Positions 47,480-58,963 of a stretch of 64,000 nt of DNA are shown in pieces (the stretch's first letter is position 1; each line of letters starts with the position of its first letter). Position numbers and translations under genes: made by a program. The DNA comes from an uncultured Marivita sp. (GTDB lineage: Bacteria > Pseudomonadota > Alphaproteobacteria > Rhodobacterales > Rhodobacteraceae), in NCBI RefSeq assembly GCF_947488135.1, contig NZ_CANKYW010000002.1, forward strand, positions 186,001-250,000, written 5' to 3'. Below the pieces are notes generated by a model that did not search any database, was not told the origin of the DNA, and saw only the letters and a program-made list of their open reading frames with translations.

Positions 47480-47892
47480 GCCGACACTTGCGCGGCTTTG
47501 CACCGGTTGGAGATTCTTTTTCGCCTTTGCCTGAGTCAACAAAGAAGATCAGTTGATGGAGCAATTCCCACCCTTATAAATCAGACCTGCGAGTCACATC
47601 GCCGTTGGGGGGACAGGCTCCGCCAGTTCAGAATCGATACGACAATCTGCTTCGATTCCGGTCTGGTGGCAAAATTGATAGAAGATCAACCGCCTCGTCC
47701 ATATTGATGCTAAGGGCTGTAGCGAACACCAAGTTGCCAGGGGTTCCTCTTCCCATGTCTCTGGTCGTCCAGTTGGGTCTGGGCTGACCGCAGCTCGTCA
47801 TTTCCCAAGATGTGCCGCAAGGGCGACATAACAATGTCGTCCGATCAGGGGACAAGCATGTGCATGCATATGCCGACAGTGGAACGGGACAG
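47480..47892. other. Long intergenic region upstream of dnaA
   Basis: About 410 bases with no supportable gene. It must contain the dnaA promoter, which I cannot place. I found no copy of the DnaA box TTATCCACA. The palindrome TTGAT-N5-ATCAA at 47675-47689 has a spacer one base too long for an FNR site. The short reading frames here have no ribosome-binding sites or similarity. Confidence 0.5.
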
Positions 47893-49275
47893 ATGACACA
47901 AGACCAATGGGGAACAATACGGGATGAACTTCATGAGACCATGGGCGCCAACAGCTTCCAAAGCTGGATCGAACCACTGACCTATGTTGGAACCGAAGAC
48001 GGCATCGCCCGCTTCCGCGTTCCGACGAACTTTATGGGTAACTATGTATCGCTGAACTATGGCGACATGCTTTTGTCCAAGATCACTAGGATCAACCCGG
48101 CGGTCAGGCGGATCGTCTTCGACACCGCCACCGCCAACCAGACCAAATCAGCCCGCGACCAGATGATGTCCATTCCCGAAGAACCGGTCGCCGCTCCTGC
48201 GGTTCAGACAAAGTCTGTGTCCCTGTCCGACACGCTCCACGGGTCCCCTCTCGACAAGAGGTTCACCTTCGACACCTTCGTCGTCGGCAAGCCGAATGAA
48301 CTGGCCCACGCCGCAGCCCGTCGCGTCGCCGAAGGTGGGCCCGTCACCTTCAACCCGCTCTTTCTGTATGGGGGCGTCGGCCTCGGCAAAACGCACCTGA
48401 TGCACGCCATCGCATGGGAGCTGCGCACCAAGCAGCCGCATCTCAACGTGCTCAACCTGTCGGCAGAGCAATTCATGTATCGCTTCGTCCAGGCCCTGCG
48501 CGACCGCAAGATGATGGACTTCAAGGAATTGTTCCGGTCCGTTGACGTTCTCATGGTGGACGACGTGCAATTCATCGCGGGCAAGGACAGCACGCAGGAG
48601 GAATTCTTCCACACGTTCAACGCGCTCGTCGATCAGCACAAGCAGATCATCATTTCGGCCGACCGCGCCCCGGACGAGATCAAGGACCTCGAGAATCGCA
48701 TCAGGTCTCGCCTTCAAAGCGGTTTGGTCGTCGATCTGCACCCGACGGATTACGAACTCCGCCTTGGCATCCTTCAGTCGAAGTCCGAGATGTATTCGCG
48801 GATGTATCCGGGTCTCGAAGTCGAACGCGGCATCCTCGAATTTCTAGCGGCCCGTATCGTGAGCAATGTGCGTATCCTCGAAGGCGCATTGACGCGGCTC
48901 TTTGCCTTTGCGTCGCTCGTCGGCAAGCCGATCTCGATGGATTTGACCCAAGAGTGCCTCACCGACATCCTGCGCGTGTCCGAGCGCAAGGTGTCCATCG
49001 AAGAGATCCAGCGCAAGGTCGCGGATCACTACCTCATTCGTCACTCCGACCTCGTCGGTCCCAAACGGGTCCGGACGTTCGCACGTCCGCGCCAGATCGC
49101 GATGTATCTGTGCAAGCAGTTGACCACCCGGTCGCTCCCTGAAATCGGACGTCACTTCGGGGGGCGCGACCACACCACGGTCATGCACGGCGTCAAACGC
49201 ATCGAAGAGCTGAAAAAACAGGATGCGCAGATCGCGGAAGATGTCGAACTCCTCCGCCGTTCGCTCGAAGCCTGA
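47893..49275 (+). CDS. dnaA: Chromosomal replication initiator protein DnaA
   Basis: AAA+ initiator of about 460 residues. The domains in order are an N-terminal helicase-loading domain, a short linker, AAA+ with Walker A GGVGLGKTH and Walker B MVDDVQFIAGKD, and the C-terminal DNA-binding domain with the DnaA signature GGRDHTTVMHGVKRIEEL. The open frame reaches 47812, but the ATG at 47893 (MTQDQWGTI) agrees with the family. It heads dnaA-dnaN-recF-gyrB. Confidence 0.97.
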   Translation: MTQDQWGTIRDELHETMGANSFQSWIEPLTYVGTEDGIARFRVPTNFMGNYVSLNYGDMLLSKITRINPAVRRIVFDTATANQTKSARDQMMSIPEEPVAAPAVQTKSVSLSDTLHGSPLDKRFTFDTFVVGKPNELAHAAARRVAEGGPVTFNPLFLYGGVGLGKTHLMHAIAWELRTKQPHLNVLNLSAEQFMYRFVQALRDRKMMDFKELFRSVDVLMVDDVQFIAGKDSTQEEFFHTFNALVDQHKQIIISADRAPDEIKDLENRIRSRLQSGLVVDLHPTDYELRLGILQSKSEMYSRMYPGLEVERGILEFLAARIVSNVRILEGALTRLFAFASLVGKPISMDLTQECLTDILRVSERKVSIEEIQRKVADHYLIRHSDLVGPKRVRTFARPRQIAMYLCKQLTTRSLPEIGRHFGGRDHTTVMHGVKRIEELKKQDAQIAEDVELLRRSLEA

Positions 49276-49429
49276 GTCCCAGACACAACAAACCGGGCTA
49301 TGGCGTGTCTTACTGCACGCCCGCCCTTGACCCTGCGCGCAATCCGGCCAAGAAATTGCAAAACAAGGGCTTGGAGAGCAACCCTGATGCGGGTTACTGT
49401 CGATGTCCGGCCAGTCGGGGGATGAAGGC

Positions 49430-50548
49430 ATGAAATTCAGCATGGAACGCGGAACGCTGCTCAAGGCGGTGTCGCAAGCGCAATCCGTCGTCGAACGGCG
49501 CAACACCATTCCCATTCTGGCCAACGTCCTGATCGAAGCCGAAGGCGACACGGTTCAGTTTCGCGCGACCGACCTGGATATCGAGGTGGTGGACCGCGCA
49601 GTGGCTCAGGTCGAACGCGCCGGTGCGACAACCGTCTCCGCCGTGACGCTGCACGAGATCGTCCGCAAGCTTCCCGACGGAGCTTTGGTGTCCCTGTCCG
49701 AAGACAGCGCCTCGGGCCGACTGACCGTCGAAGCTGGGCGCTCCAACTTTTCTTTGGCAACGCTGCCCAAGGAAGACTTCCCGGTCATGGCCTCGTCGGA
49801 ATACAGCGCCAACTTCTCGGCCCCGGCGCCGGTGTTGCGTCGGCTGTTCGACAAGTCGAAATTCGCCATCTCGACCGAGGAAACGCGGTATTACCTGAAC
49901 GGCGTCTACATGCACGTCGCCGATGGAGAAGATGGCAAGGTGCTGCGCTGCGTGGCCACAGATGGCCACCGCCTCGCCCGGATCGACGCTCCGTTGCCGG
50001 ATGGCGCGGCCGACATGCCTGGCGTCATCGTCCCGCGCAAGACCGTGGGCGAGATGCGCAAGTTGCTAGATGATGACGACATGCAGATCGCGGTTTCGGT
50101 GTCGGAAACCAAGGTCCGCTTTGCGACCCCCGATATCACCCTGACCTCCAAGGTGATCGACGGGACCTTCCCCGATTACACCCGCGTCATTCCGCAGGGC
50201 AACACCCGCCGTCTCGAAGTGGATGCGGCAGAATTCGCCAAGGCGGTGGACCGCGTTGCCACCGTATCCTCGGAACGCTCGCGCGCGGTAAAGCTGTCGC
50301 TGGACGAAGACCGGCTCGTCCTGTCGGTCAACGCACCGGACAGCGGTGCGGCGGAAGAAGAGCTTGCGGTGGCCTATGGCGATGATCGGCTCGAAATCGG
50401 TTTCAACGCCAAGTACCTGCTGGAAATCGCCACCCAGGTGGATCGCGAAAACGCCGTTTTCATGTTCAACTCGGCGGGGGACCCGACCCTGATGCGCGAA
50501 GGCAATGACACCAGCGCGGTCTATGTCGTCATGCCCATGCGGGTGTGA
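49430..50548 (+). CDS. dnaN: DNA polymerase III sliding clamp (beta)
   Basis: Ring-forming processivity clamp of 372 residues with three similar domains. It begins MKFSMERGTLLKAVSQAQSV and ends with the conserved YVVMPMRV that contributes to the partner-binding cleft. ATG 49430 follows GGGGATGAAGG. It lies 154 bases after dnaA, without DnaA boxes in the gap. Confidence 0.97.
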   Translation: MKFSMERGTLLKAVSQAQSVVERRNTIPILANVLIEAEGDTVQFRATDLDIEVVDRAVAQVERAGATTVSAVTLHEIVRKLPDGALVSLSEDSASGRLTVEAGRSNFSLATLPKEDFPVMASSEYSANFSAPAPVLRRLFDKSKFAISTEETRYYLNGVYMHVADGEDGKVLRCVATDGHRLARIDAPLPDGAADMPGVIVPRKTVGEMRKLLDDDDMQIAVSVSETKVRFATPDITLTSKVIDGTFPDYTRVIPQGNTRRLEVDAAEFAKAVDRVATVSSERSRAVKLSLDEDRLVLSVNAPDSGAAEEELAVAYGDDRLEIGFNAKYLLEIATQVDRENAVFMFNSAGDPTLMREGNDTSAVYVVMPMRV

Positions 50549-50574
50549 CACCGCGCCTTTGAACGGGGGCGCCG

Positions 50575-51684
50575 TTGCCGCTTTATCTCAACCGCCTCTC
50601 ACTGTCGCATTTCCGCTCTCATCTGAACGTGACGCTTACCCCCGATGCGCGTCCCGTGGTGCTGTACGGACCGAACGGCGCAGGCAAGACCAACCTGATC
50701 GAAGCGGTATCGCTGTTTTCGCCCGGTCGCGGAATGCGGCGGGCCTCGGCCCAGGATATGACCCGCCGCCCTGAGGCGTTGGGCTGGAAGGTCAGCGGAC
50801 TTGTCGAGACGCCCGAAGGGTTACAGGACATCGCGTTCCAGTCAGAGCAAGGCGCACCGCGTCAGGTCAGGATCAATGACAAGCCCGCGCCGCAAACACG
50901 GCTTGGCGAACTGGTCCGACTGCTCTGGCTCCTACCGTCGATGGACCGGCTCTGGATCGAAGGGGCCGAGGGGCGCAGGCGGTTTCTGGATCGCATGACG
51001 CTCAGCTTTTTCCCGAACCACGGTGACGTGTCCCTCACTTACGAAAAGGCGATGCGCGAACGCAATCGTCTGCTCAAGGATCAGGTCCGCGACCCAATGT
51101 GGTACAAGGCGCTCGAGTCCCAGATGGCGCAGTCGGGCGCGGTGATCCATGCCAATCGGCAACGGGCGCTGGCGCGCATCGCGAGCGCGCAGGACCAAGC
51201 CAGCACGCAATTCCCGGCGGCTCAGCTTGATTTGATCCAGACAGAGGGCGAAATGCCCGACACCGAGAACGATCTGCGCAGCGCCTTCGAGGAAAGCCGG
51301 TTTCGCGATCTTGCCGCCGGACGCACCCTTGTCGGCCCGCATCGCGCCGATCTTTACGGTGTTTTCGCGGCAAAGGGCGTCCCGGCGGCAGACAGCTCGA
51401 CCGGCGAACAGAAGGCGCTTCTGATCTCTCTCGTTCTGGCCAATGCGCGCGCCTTGGTCGAAGATTTCGGCGCCCCGCCGATCGTCCTGCTGGACGAGGT
51501 GGCGGCCCACTTGGATGCGGATCGGCGCGCCGCGCTCTACGATGAAATCTGCGCGCTCAAGGCACAGGCCTGGATGACTGGGACCGGCCCGGAACTCTTC
51601 ACCGAACTCGGCCAACGCGCGCAGTACTACGAAGTGACCGAGACCGAAAACGCGACATCCGTTTCGCCCGGCACGCTGCCCTGA
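50575..51684 (+). CDS. recF: DNA replication and repair protein RecF
   Basis: SMC-like ATPase of 369 residues that helps load RecA at gaps. Walker A is GPNGAGKTNL at residues 32-41, the signature region is GRTLVGPHRADL, and Walker B is PIVLLDEVAAHLD. The start appears to be TTG at 50575 (PLYLNRLSLSHFRSH), since no ATG or GTG lies in the required place. It follows dnaN by 26 bases. Confidence 0.94.
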   Translation: MPLYLNRLSLSHFRSHLNVTLTPDARPVVLYGPNGAGKTNLIEAVSLFSPGRGMRRASAQDMTRRPEALGWKVSGLVETPEGLQDIAFQSEQGAPRQVRINDKPAPQTRLGELVRLLWLLPSMDRLWIEGAEGRRRFLDRMTLSFFPNHGDVSLTYEKAMRERNRLLKDQVRDPMWYKALESQMAQSGAVIHANRQRALARIASAQDQASTQFPAAQLDLIQTEGEMPDTENDLRSAFEESRFRDLAAGRTLVGPHRADLYGVFAAKGVPAADSSTGEQKALLISLVLANARALVEDFGAPPIVLLDEVAAHLDADRRAALYDEICALKAQAWMTGTGPELFTELGQRAQYYEVTETENATSVSPGTLP

Positions 51685-51719
51685 CAAGCAGTCCGCCCGC
51701 CGAATTGGGCAACCGCTAA

Positions 51720-54209
<2,490 letters not shown>

Positions 54210-54215
54210 TTTCGA

Positions 54216-54260
54216 ATTGGCTTCGCCAATCCGACAGATGCGAGGGGCTCTGCCCCTCGC
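54216..54260. repeat. Twin hairpins after gyrB, Rhodobacteraceae intergenic repeat-like
   Basis: Two inverted repeats stand side by side: ATTGGC / GCCAAT around TTC (54216-54230) and GCGAGGGGC / GCCCCTCGC around TCT (54240-54260). A C/G-rich segment CTCCCCGAGGTATTTTCGG follows. The second motif resembles a widespread intergenic repeat of roseobacters. It may end the gyrB transcript, although there is no T-run. Confidence 0.5.
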
Positions 54261-54362
54261 GCTCCCCGAGGTATTTTCGGCCCAAAGAAACCCGGTGATT
54301 TCGGCTCTGGTCCTTCTCGGCAAGCTTGCCTACGGTCTGGCGGAAGAGTGGGAGGATAAGAC

Positions 54363-55592
54363 ATGGACCTAGGGCTTTCGGACCGCGTGCAGGCTTTGGT
54401 CGATCAAGTGCGCGACATGGTCGAGACCGAGATCGCGCCGTTGGACGCCGAATTCCATGAAGAGGTCGGCAAGCATCCCTCGGGCGATCGGTTCCAGCAC
54501 ACCGAACGGCAGCTGGAGATTCTCGACGGCCTCAAGGCCAAGGCGAAGGAGCGCGGCCTCTGGAATTTCTGGCTCACCGACAGTGACAAGGGCCACGGGT
54601 TGACCACCGTCGAATATGCCTACCTTGCCGAAGAGATGGGCAAGGTGCATCTGGCCGCCGAGGTCTTCAACTGCTCAGCGCCCGACACCGGCAACATGGA
54701 GGTGCTGGAACGCTACGGTGCGGACTGGATGAAGGAGCGGTGGCTGACGCGACTGCTCGAGGGTGAGATCCGGTCGGCCTATGTCATGACGGAGCCCGAT
54801 GTCGCCTCCTCCGATGCCGCGCAGCTGGCGTTCGAAGCGAAGAAGGACGGCGAAGATTGGGTTCTGAACGGTGAGAAATACTGGATCTCCGGCGCTGGTG
54901 ATCCGCGCTGTGCGCTGTATATCCTGATGGCCTGCACCGCACCGGACGCGGCCAAGCACAGCCGCCACACCATGTTCGTGATGGATGCCGACACGCCCGG
55001 CATCGAGGTGTTGCGGCCGATGCATGTCTTCGGACAGGACGACGCCCCGCACGGCCATATGCACCTGCGCTTCACCGATGTCCGCATCCCTGCCAAGAAC
55101 GTCGTCCTTGGTGAAGGGCGGGGGTTCGAGGTGGCGCAGGGACGGCTTGGGCCGGGGCGCATCCATCACTGCATGCGCTCGATCGGGCTGGCGGAAAAGG
55201 CGCTGGAGCTGATGTGCCGCCGGGGCCTGCACCGCGAGGCGTTCGGCAAACCGCTGATCGAACTTGGCGCGAATTACGACATCATCGCAAACGCCCGGAT
55301 GGAGATCGAACAGGCACGCCTGCTCTGCCTCAAGGCCGCTTGGATGATGGACACCCAAGGCACCCGCGCGGCCCAGCCGTGGATCAGCCAGATCAAGGTT
55401 GTGGCGCCTCTCATGTCGCTCAAGGTGGTGGACGAGGCGATGCAGCTTTACGGCGGCACCGGGATCAGCCAAGACACACCGCTTTGGCGGATGTGGACAC
55501 ATCTGCGGACGCTGCGCTTTGCCGATGGTCCCGATGCCGTTCACCGCCGCCAGGTCGCGCGCGCCGAGCTGCGCAAATACACCAACGCATGA
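54363..55592 (+). CDS. Acyl-CoA dehydrogenase, ACAD10/11-like
   Basis: FAD-dependent enzyme of 409 residues. The acyl-CoA dehydrogenase fold is clear (YVMTEPDVASSDAAQL, GEKYWISGAG, LELMCRRGLHREAFGKPL). At the site of the usual catalytic Glu (YEG motif) it has ADGPDAVH with Asp at about residue 388, the form seen in ACAD10/11-like proteins. Its stop overlaps the start of a phosphotransferase gene (ATGA). In animals ACAD10/11 fuse these two domains, so the pair probably processes 4-hydroxyacyl-CoA through phosphorylation and elimination. Confidence 0.88.
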   Translation: MDLGLSDRVQALVDQVRDMVETEIAPLDAEFHEEVGKHPSGDRFQHTERQLEILDGLKAKAKERGLWNFWLTDSDKGHGLTTVEYAYLAEEMGKVHLAAEVFNCSAPDTGNMEVLERYGADWMKERWLTRLLEGEIRSAYVMTEPDVASSDAAQLAFEAKKDGEDWVLNGEKYWISGAGDPRCALYILMACTAPDAAKHSRHTMFVMDADTPGIEVLRPMHVFGQDDAPHGHMHLRFTDVRIPAKNVVLGEGRGFEVAQGRLGPGRIHHCMRSIGLAEKALELMCRRGLHREAFGKPLIELGANYDIIANARMEIEQARLLCLKAAWMMDTQGTRAAQPWISQIKVVAPLMSLKVVDEAMQLYGGTGISQDTPLWRMWTHLRTLRFADGPDAVHRRQVARAELRKYTNA

Positions 55593-56614
55593 GTTCGGCA
55601 TCTTTCGATCCGGCGGCAGTCGAGGCATGGATGGCCGCGCATGTGCCCGGATTTCGCGGGCCGATCACGGTCGAGAAATTCGCCACGGGGCAATCCAACC
55701 CGACCTTCAAACTGACCGCGCCTTCGGGGGTGTATGTCCTGCGGCGCAAGCCCCCCGGTCAGTTATTGAAATCCGCCCATGCGGTTGACCGGGAATTCCG
55801 TGTGCAACGCGCGCTTGCCGCAACGGATGTCCCCGTCGCCCGCATGTACGCGCTCTGCGACGATGACAGCGTGATCGGGTCGATGTTCTACGTGATGGAC
55901 CATGTTCAGGGCCGGACCTTCGTTGACCCACGACTGCCCGATGTGGCGTCTATGGATCGGTCCGCGATCTTCGATGACATGAACCGCGTTCTGGCCGCCA
56001 TTCATTCTGTTGATCTTGAGGCCACCGGGTTGGGCGACTATGGCCCCCAAGGCAATTACTACCAACGCCAGATCGACCGCTGGACCAAGCAATACCGTGC
56101 CAGTGAGACCGAGCCTGTGGCGGACATGGACGCGTTGATCGATTGGCTTCAGAACAACGTGCCGGCCGACGATGGTAAGGTCACTTTGGTGCATGGCGAT
56201 TATCGGATCGACAACCTGCTCTTCGCACCGGACAACCCCACTTGTATTGCAGTGCTCGATTGGGAGCTTTCTACCCTCGGCCATCCCTTTGCCGATCTTG
56301 CCGCTGTCATCATGCAATGGTCCCTGCCCCCCGGCGACACCGGGCGCGGTCTGGCCGGGGTGGATCGCAAAGCCCTTGGCATTCCCGAAGACCAGGCTTT
56401 CATCGACGCCTATTGCGCGCGCATGGGACTGCCCGGGATCGACAGCTTCGGCTTTTACCTGGCCTTCTGCTTTTTTCGGATGGCGGCGATCCTGCAAGGT
56501 GTCAAACGACGGGCGCTCGATGGCAACGCATCGAATCCCGAACGCGCGCTGGAACTGGGTGCCTTCGTTCCGGCCTTCGCCGAAGGCGGTTTGGCGGCCG
56601 CGAAAACCGCGTAA
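55589..56614 (+). CDS. Aminoglycoside-phosphotransferase-like kinase (ACAD10/11 partner)
   Basis: APH-fold kinase of 341 residues. The nucleotide region has FATGQSNPTFKL and YVLRRKPPGQLL, the catalytic loop VHGDYRIDNLLF has the catalytic Asp, and the metal Asp is in VLDWELSTLGHP. This family phosphorylates small metabolites rather than antibiotics here. ATGA overlap with the acyl-CoA dehydrogenase predicts joint translation and a shared pathway, as in bacterial levulinate (Lva) catabolism. Confidence 0.87.
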   Translation: MSSASFDPAAVEAWMAAHVPGFRGPITVEKFATGQSNPTFKLTAPSGVYVLRRKPPGQLLKSAHAVDREFRVQRALAATDVPVARMYALCDDDSVIGSMFYVMDHVQGRTFVDPRLPDVASMDRSAIFDDMNRVLAAIHSVDLEATGLGDYGPQGNYYQRQIDRWTKQYRASETEPVADMDALIDWLQNNVPADDGKVTLVHGDYRIDNLLFAPDNPTCIAVLDWELSTLGHPFADLAAVIMQWSLPPGDTGRGLAGVDRKALGIPEDQAFIDAYCARMGLPGIDSFGFYLAFCFFRMAAILQGVKRRALDGNASNPERALELGAFVPAFAEGGLAAAKTA

Positions 56615-56635
56615 CGTACAGATTGTCGTGGATAC

Positions 56636-56712
56636 TGGTCGGGCTGAGAGGATTCGAACCTCCGACCCCCTGCTCCCGAAGCAGGTGCGCTACCAGGCTG
56701 CGCTACAGCCCG
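56636..56712 (-). tRNA. tRNA-Pro (anticodon CGG)
   Basis: The minus strand gives the acceptor CGGGCTG / CAGCCCG, D-arm GCGCAGCCTGGTAGCGC, anticodon stem CCTGC / GCAGG around loop TTCGGGA (anticodon CGG) and T-arm GGAGGTTCGAATCCTC. CCA is encoded. The RNA is 77 bases long. Confidence 0.96.
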
Positions 56713-56798
56713 ACCGTGTCCGGGGAACTACTGCCAGCGTGCGGATTTGACAAGCCTTGATTTGGGCAAAGCGCCTTTGAATTTGGCGCGATCGCGAT

Positions 56799-57779
56799 CT
56801 AGTCGCGCTCGTTGGTTGTCATGGACTGATCCCGGAACCGGCCCGAGGACATCAGATCGCCCAGCCGCGGCATGGAGGGCGTTCCGAACCGGGTCCGGGT
56901 GCGCAACACAGGGGTGTTCTTCGACGTGCCGCCCCGGCTTTCGCGGAAGACGATGTAAAGGCCCGATGCGATGATGATTGTCGCGCCCGCTGCGGTGTAG
57001 GCATCCGTGGCCTCTCCGAAGAAGATTAACCCGTAGGCCGTGGCCCACAGGATTTGTGAATACTGCATCGGGGCCACGATGGCCGCTTCCCCGGTGCGGT
57101 AGGCGGCAATGATGATCCGGCCCGCGATCCAGGCCATGATCGAAATCACAGCGAGCATCCCCAGATGTTCGATCGGCATCGGCTTGTAGACAAAGGCGAG
57201 CGCCGCGCCCATCACCGCGAAATTGGCGACCATCGGATACAGCAGCATCACGACCGTTCTTTCTTCGGCGCCGATCTTGCGCACAACGATAGAGGCGAAC
57301 GCGCCGCCGAACGCCGCCAGGATTGCGGCTCCGTGTCCCAGGGTAAGCTCGGTCGATCCGGGCCGCAGCACGACCATCACGCCGATCAGGCCGACGATCA
57401 CAGCCATCCAGCGTTTAAGGCGAACGGTCTCACCCAGTACTGGGATCGACAGAACCGTGATGATCAGCGGTGTCGCGAAAAGGATCGCATAGGTTTGCGT
57501 CAGCGGCAGAACTGAAAACGCGTAGAAGGCCGAAACCCCCGTCACAACCGCAGCGACCGTGCGCACGGTCATCCACCACGGATGTACCGGTAGAAGCGTT
57601 CCCGGCTTGGCGTCCCGCATCAACATGATCGTCGCCAGCGGAAAGCTGAGCAAGACGCTGAAAAACACGATCTGGATCGGAGAATAGGTGGCCCCCAGCG
57701 TCTTGATGAAGACGTCGTGAGTCGAGTAGAGCCCGAAGGCGATCAGGGCCAGCACAGCTCCCTTGACGTTCGAAGACAT
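56799..57779 (-). CDS. DMT-superfamily transporter (EamA type)
   Basis: Inner-membrane protein of 326 residues with ten hydrophobic helices arranged as two repeats of five (EamA domains), as in drug/metabolite exporters. The first repeat starts GAVLALIAFGLYSTHDVFIK; the second begins after about residue 145. The C-terminal tail of about 40 residues is polar. The substrate is unknown. It lies 20 bases downstream of leuB and probably shares its transcript. Confidence 0.9.
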   Translation of the reverse strand: MSSNVKGAVLALIAFGLYSTHDVFIKTLGATYSPIQIVFFSVLLSFPLATIMLMRDAKPGTLLPVHPWWMTVRTVAAVVTGVSAFYAFSVLPLTQTYAILFATPLIITVLSIPVLGETVRLKRWMAVIVGLIGVMVVLRPGSTELTLGHGAAILAAFGGAFASIVVRKIGAEERTVVMLLYPMVANFAVMGAALAFVYKPMPIEHLGMLAVISIMAWIAGRIIIAAYRTGEAAIVAPMQYSQILWATAYGLIFFGEATDAYTAAGATIIIASGLYIVFRESRGGTSKNTPVLRTRTRFGTPSMPRLGDLMSSGRFRDQSMTTNERD

Positions 57780-57799
57780 GGCTGGCCCCTTTGATTGGT

Positions 57800-58909
57800 T
57801 TACAGGCTCGCGTCGAGCGCGGCGACGATGGCATCGCCCATTTCGGAGGTCGACATCGGCGTGCCGCCTTCAGGGCCCATCAGGTCGGCCGTGCGTGCAC
57901 CATCGGCAAGAACGGTCTCGATCGCCGCTTCCAGTCGCGCCGCCTCATCGCCCTGATCGAAGCTGTAGCGCAGCGCCATCGCGAAACTCAGGATGCAGGC
58001 GATCGGGTTCGCCTTGCCCTGCCCGGCGATATCCGGCGCGGAGCCGTGTACGGGTTCGTAAAGGGCTTTGGGACGACCATTCGCCATGGGTGCGCCAAGG
58101 CTGGCCGAGGGCAGCATCCCAAGGCTACCGGTCAGCATCGCCGCCGCATCGGACAACAGATCGCCGAACAGGTTGTCGGTCACGATCACGTCGAACTGCT
58201 TGGGCCAGCGGCACAGCTGCATGGCGCCCGCGTCGGCGTACATATGCGACAGCTCCACATCCGGGTAATCCTCGTCATGCACCTTTTGCACGACCTCGCG
58301 CCAGAGGATGCCCGACTCCATCACGTTGGCCTTCTCCATCGAACAGACCTTGTTGCCGCGACGGCGGGCCAGTTCGAACGCCGACCGCGCCACGCGATCG
58401 ATCTCGCTCTCGGTATAGCGTTGCGTGTTGATCCCGACACGTTCGTTGCCTTCTTCGAAGATACCGCGCGGTTCACCGAAATAGATACCGCTGGTCAGTT
58501 CCCGCACGATCATGATGTCGAGACCAGCGACAACGTCCTTTTTCAGGGACGAGAAATCTGCCAGTGCATCAAAACACTGCGCCGGGCGCAGGTTTGCGAA
58601 AAGATCCATCTCTTTGCGCAGGCGCAGCAATCCCCGCTCGGGCTTCACGCTAAAATCAAGCGCGTCGTATTTCGGGCCACCGACAGCACCCAGCAAAACC
58701 GCGTCAACTTCGAGCGCCTTGGCCATCGTGTCGTCGTGCAGTGGGGTTCCATGCTTGTCATAGGCGGCACCGCCGACAAGGTCTTCGCTCACGTCGAAGG
58801 TCAGGTCGCGCTTTGCGCCGTACCAATCAATGACCTTGCGTACCTCGGCCATAACTTCGGGGCCGATCCCGTCACCGGGCAAAATCAAAAGCGAAGCATT
58901 GCTCATCAT
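57800..58909 (-). CDS. leuB: 3-isopropylmalate dehydrogenase
   Basis: Leucine-pathway enzyme of 369 residues that oxidatively decarboxylates 3-isopropylmalate. The signature features are [28 protein letters not shown] (substrate-binding Arg and Leu typical of LeuB), [15 protein letters not shown] and [20 protein letters not shown]. It differs clearly from the TtuC-like paralogue at 4255. leuC and leuD are 2 kb upstream in the same orientation, separated by two unrelated genes. Confidence 0.97.
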   Translation of the reverse strand: MMSNASLLILPGDGIGPEVMAEVRKVIDWYGAKRDLTFDVSEDLVGGAAYDKHGTPLHDDTMAKALEVDAVLLGAVGGPKYDALDFSVKPERGLLRLRKEMDLFANLRPAQCFDALADFSSLKKDVVAGLDIMIVRELTSGIYFGEPRGIFEEGNERVGINTQRYTESEIDRVARSAFELARRRGNKVCSMEKANVMESGILWREVVQKVHDEDYPDVELSHMYADAGAMQLCRWPKQFDVIVTDNLFGDLLSDAAAMLTGSLGMLPSASLGAPMANGRPKALYEPVHGSAPDIAGQGKANPIACILSFAMALRYSFDQGDEAARLEAAIETVLADGARTADLMGPEGGTPMSTSEMGDAIVAALDASL

Positions 58910-58963
58910 CAGAGTCCTTTGATCAACTGAGTTGGCTTCGCCTAGCCTTGCAAGGCCGTAGCG

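Noticed and set aside
47675-47689. TTGAT-AGAAG-ATCAA palindrome before dnaA
   Set aside because: The spacer is 5 bases rather than 4, so it does not fit an FNR site; one chance copy is expected.
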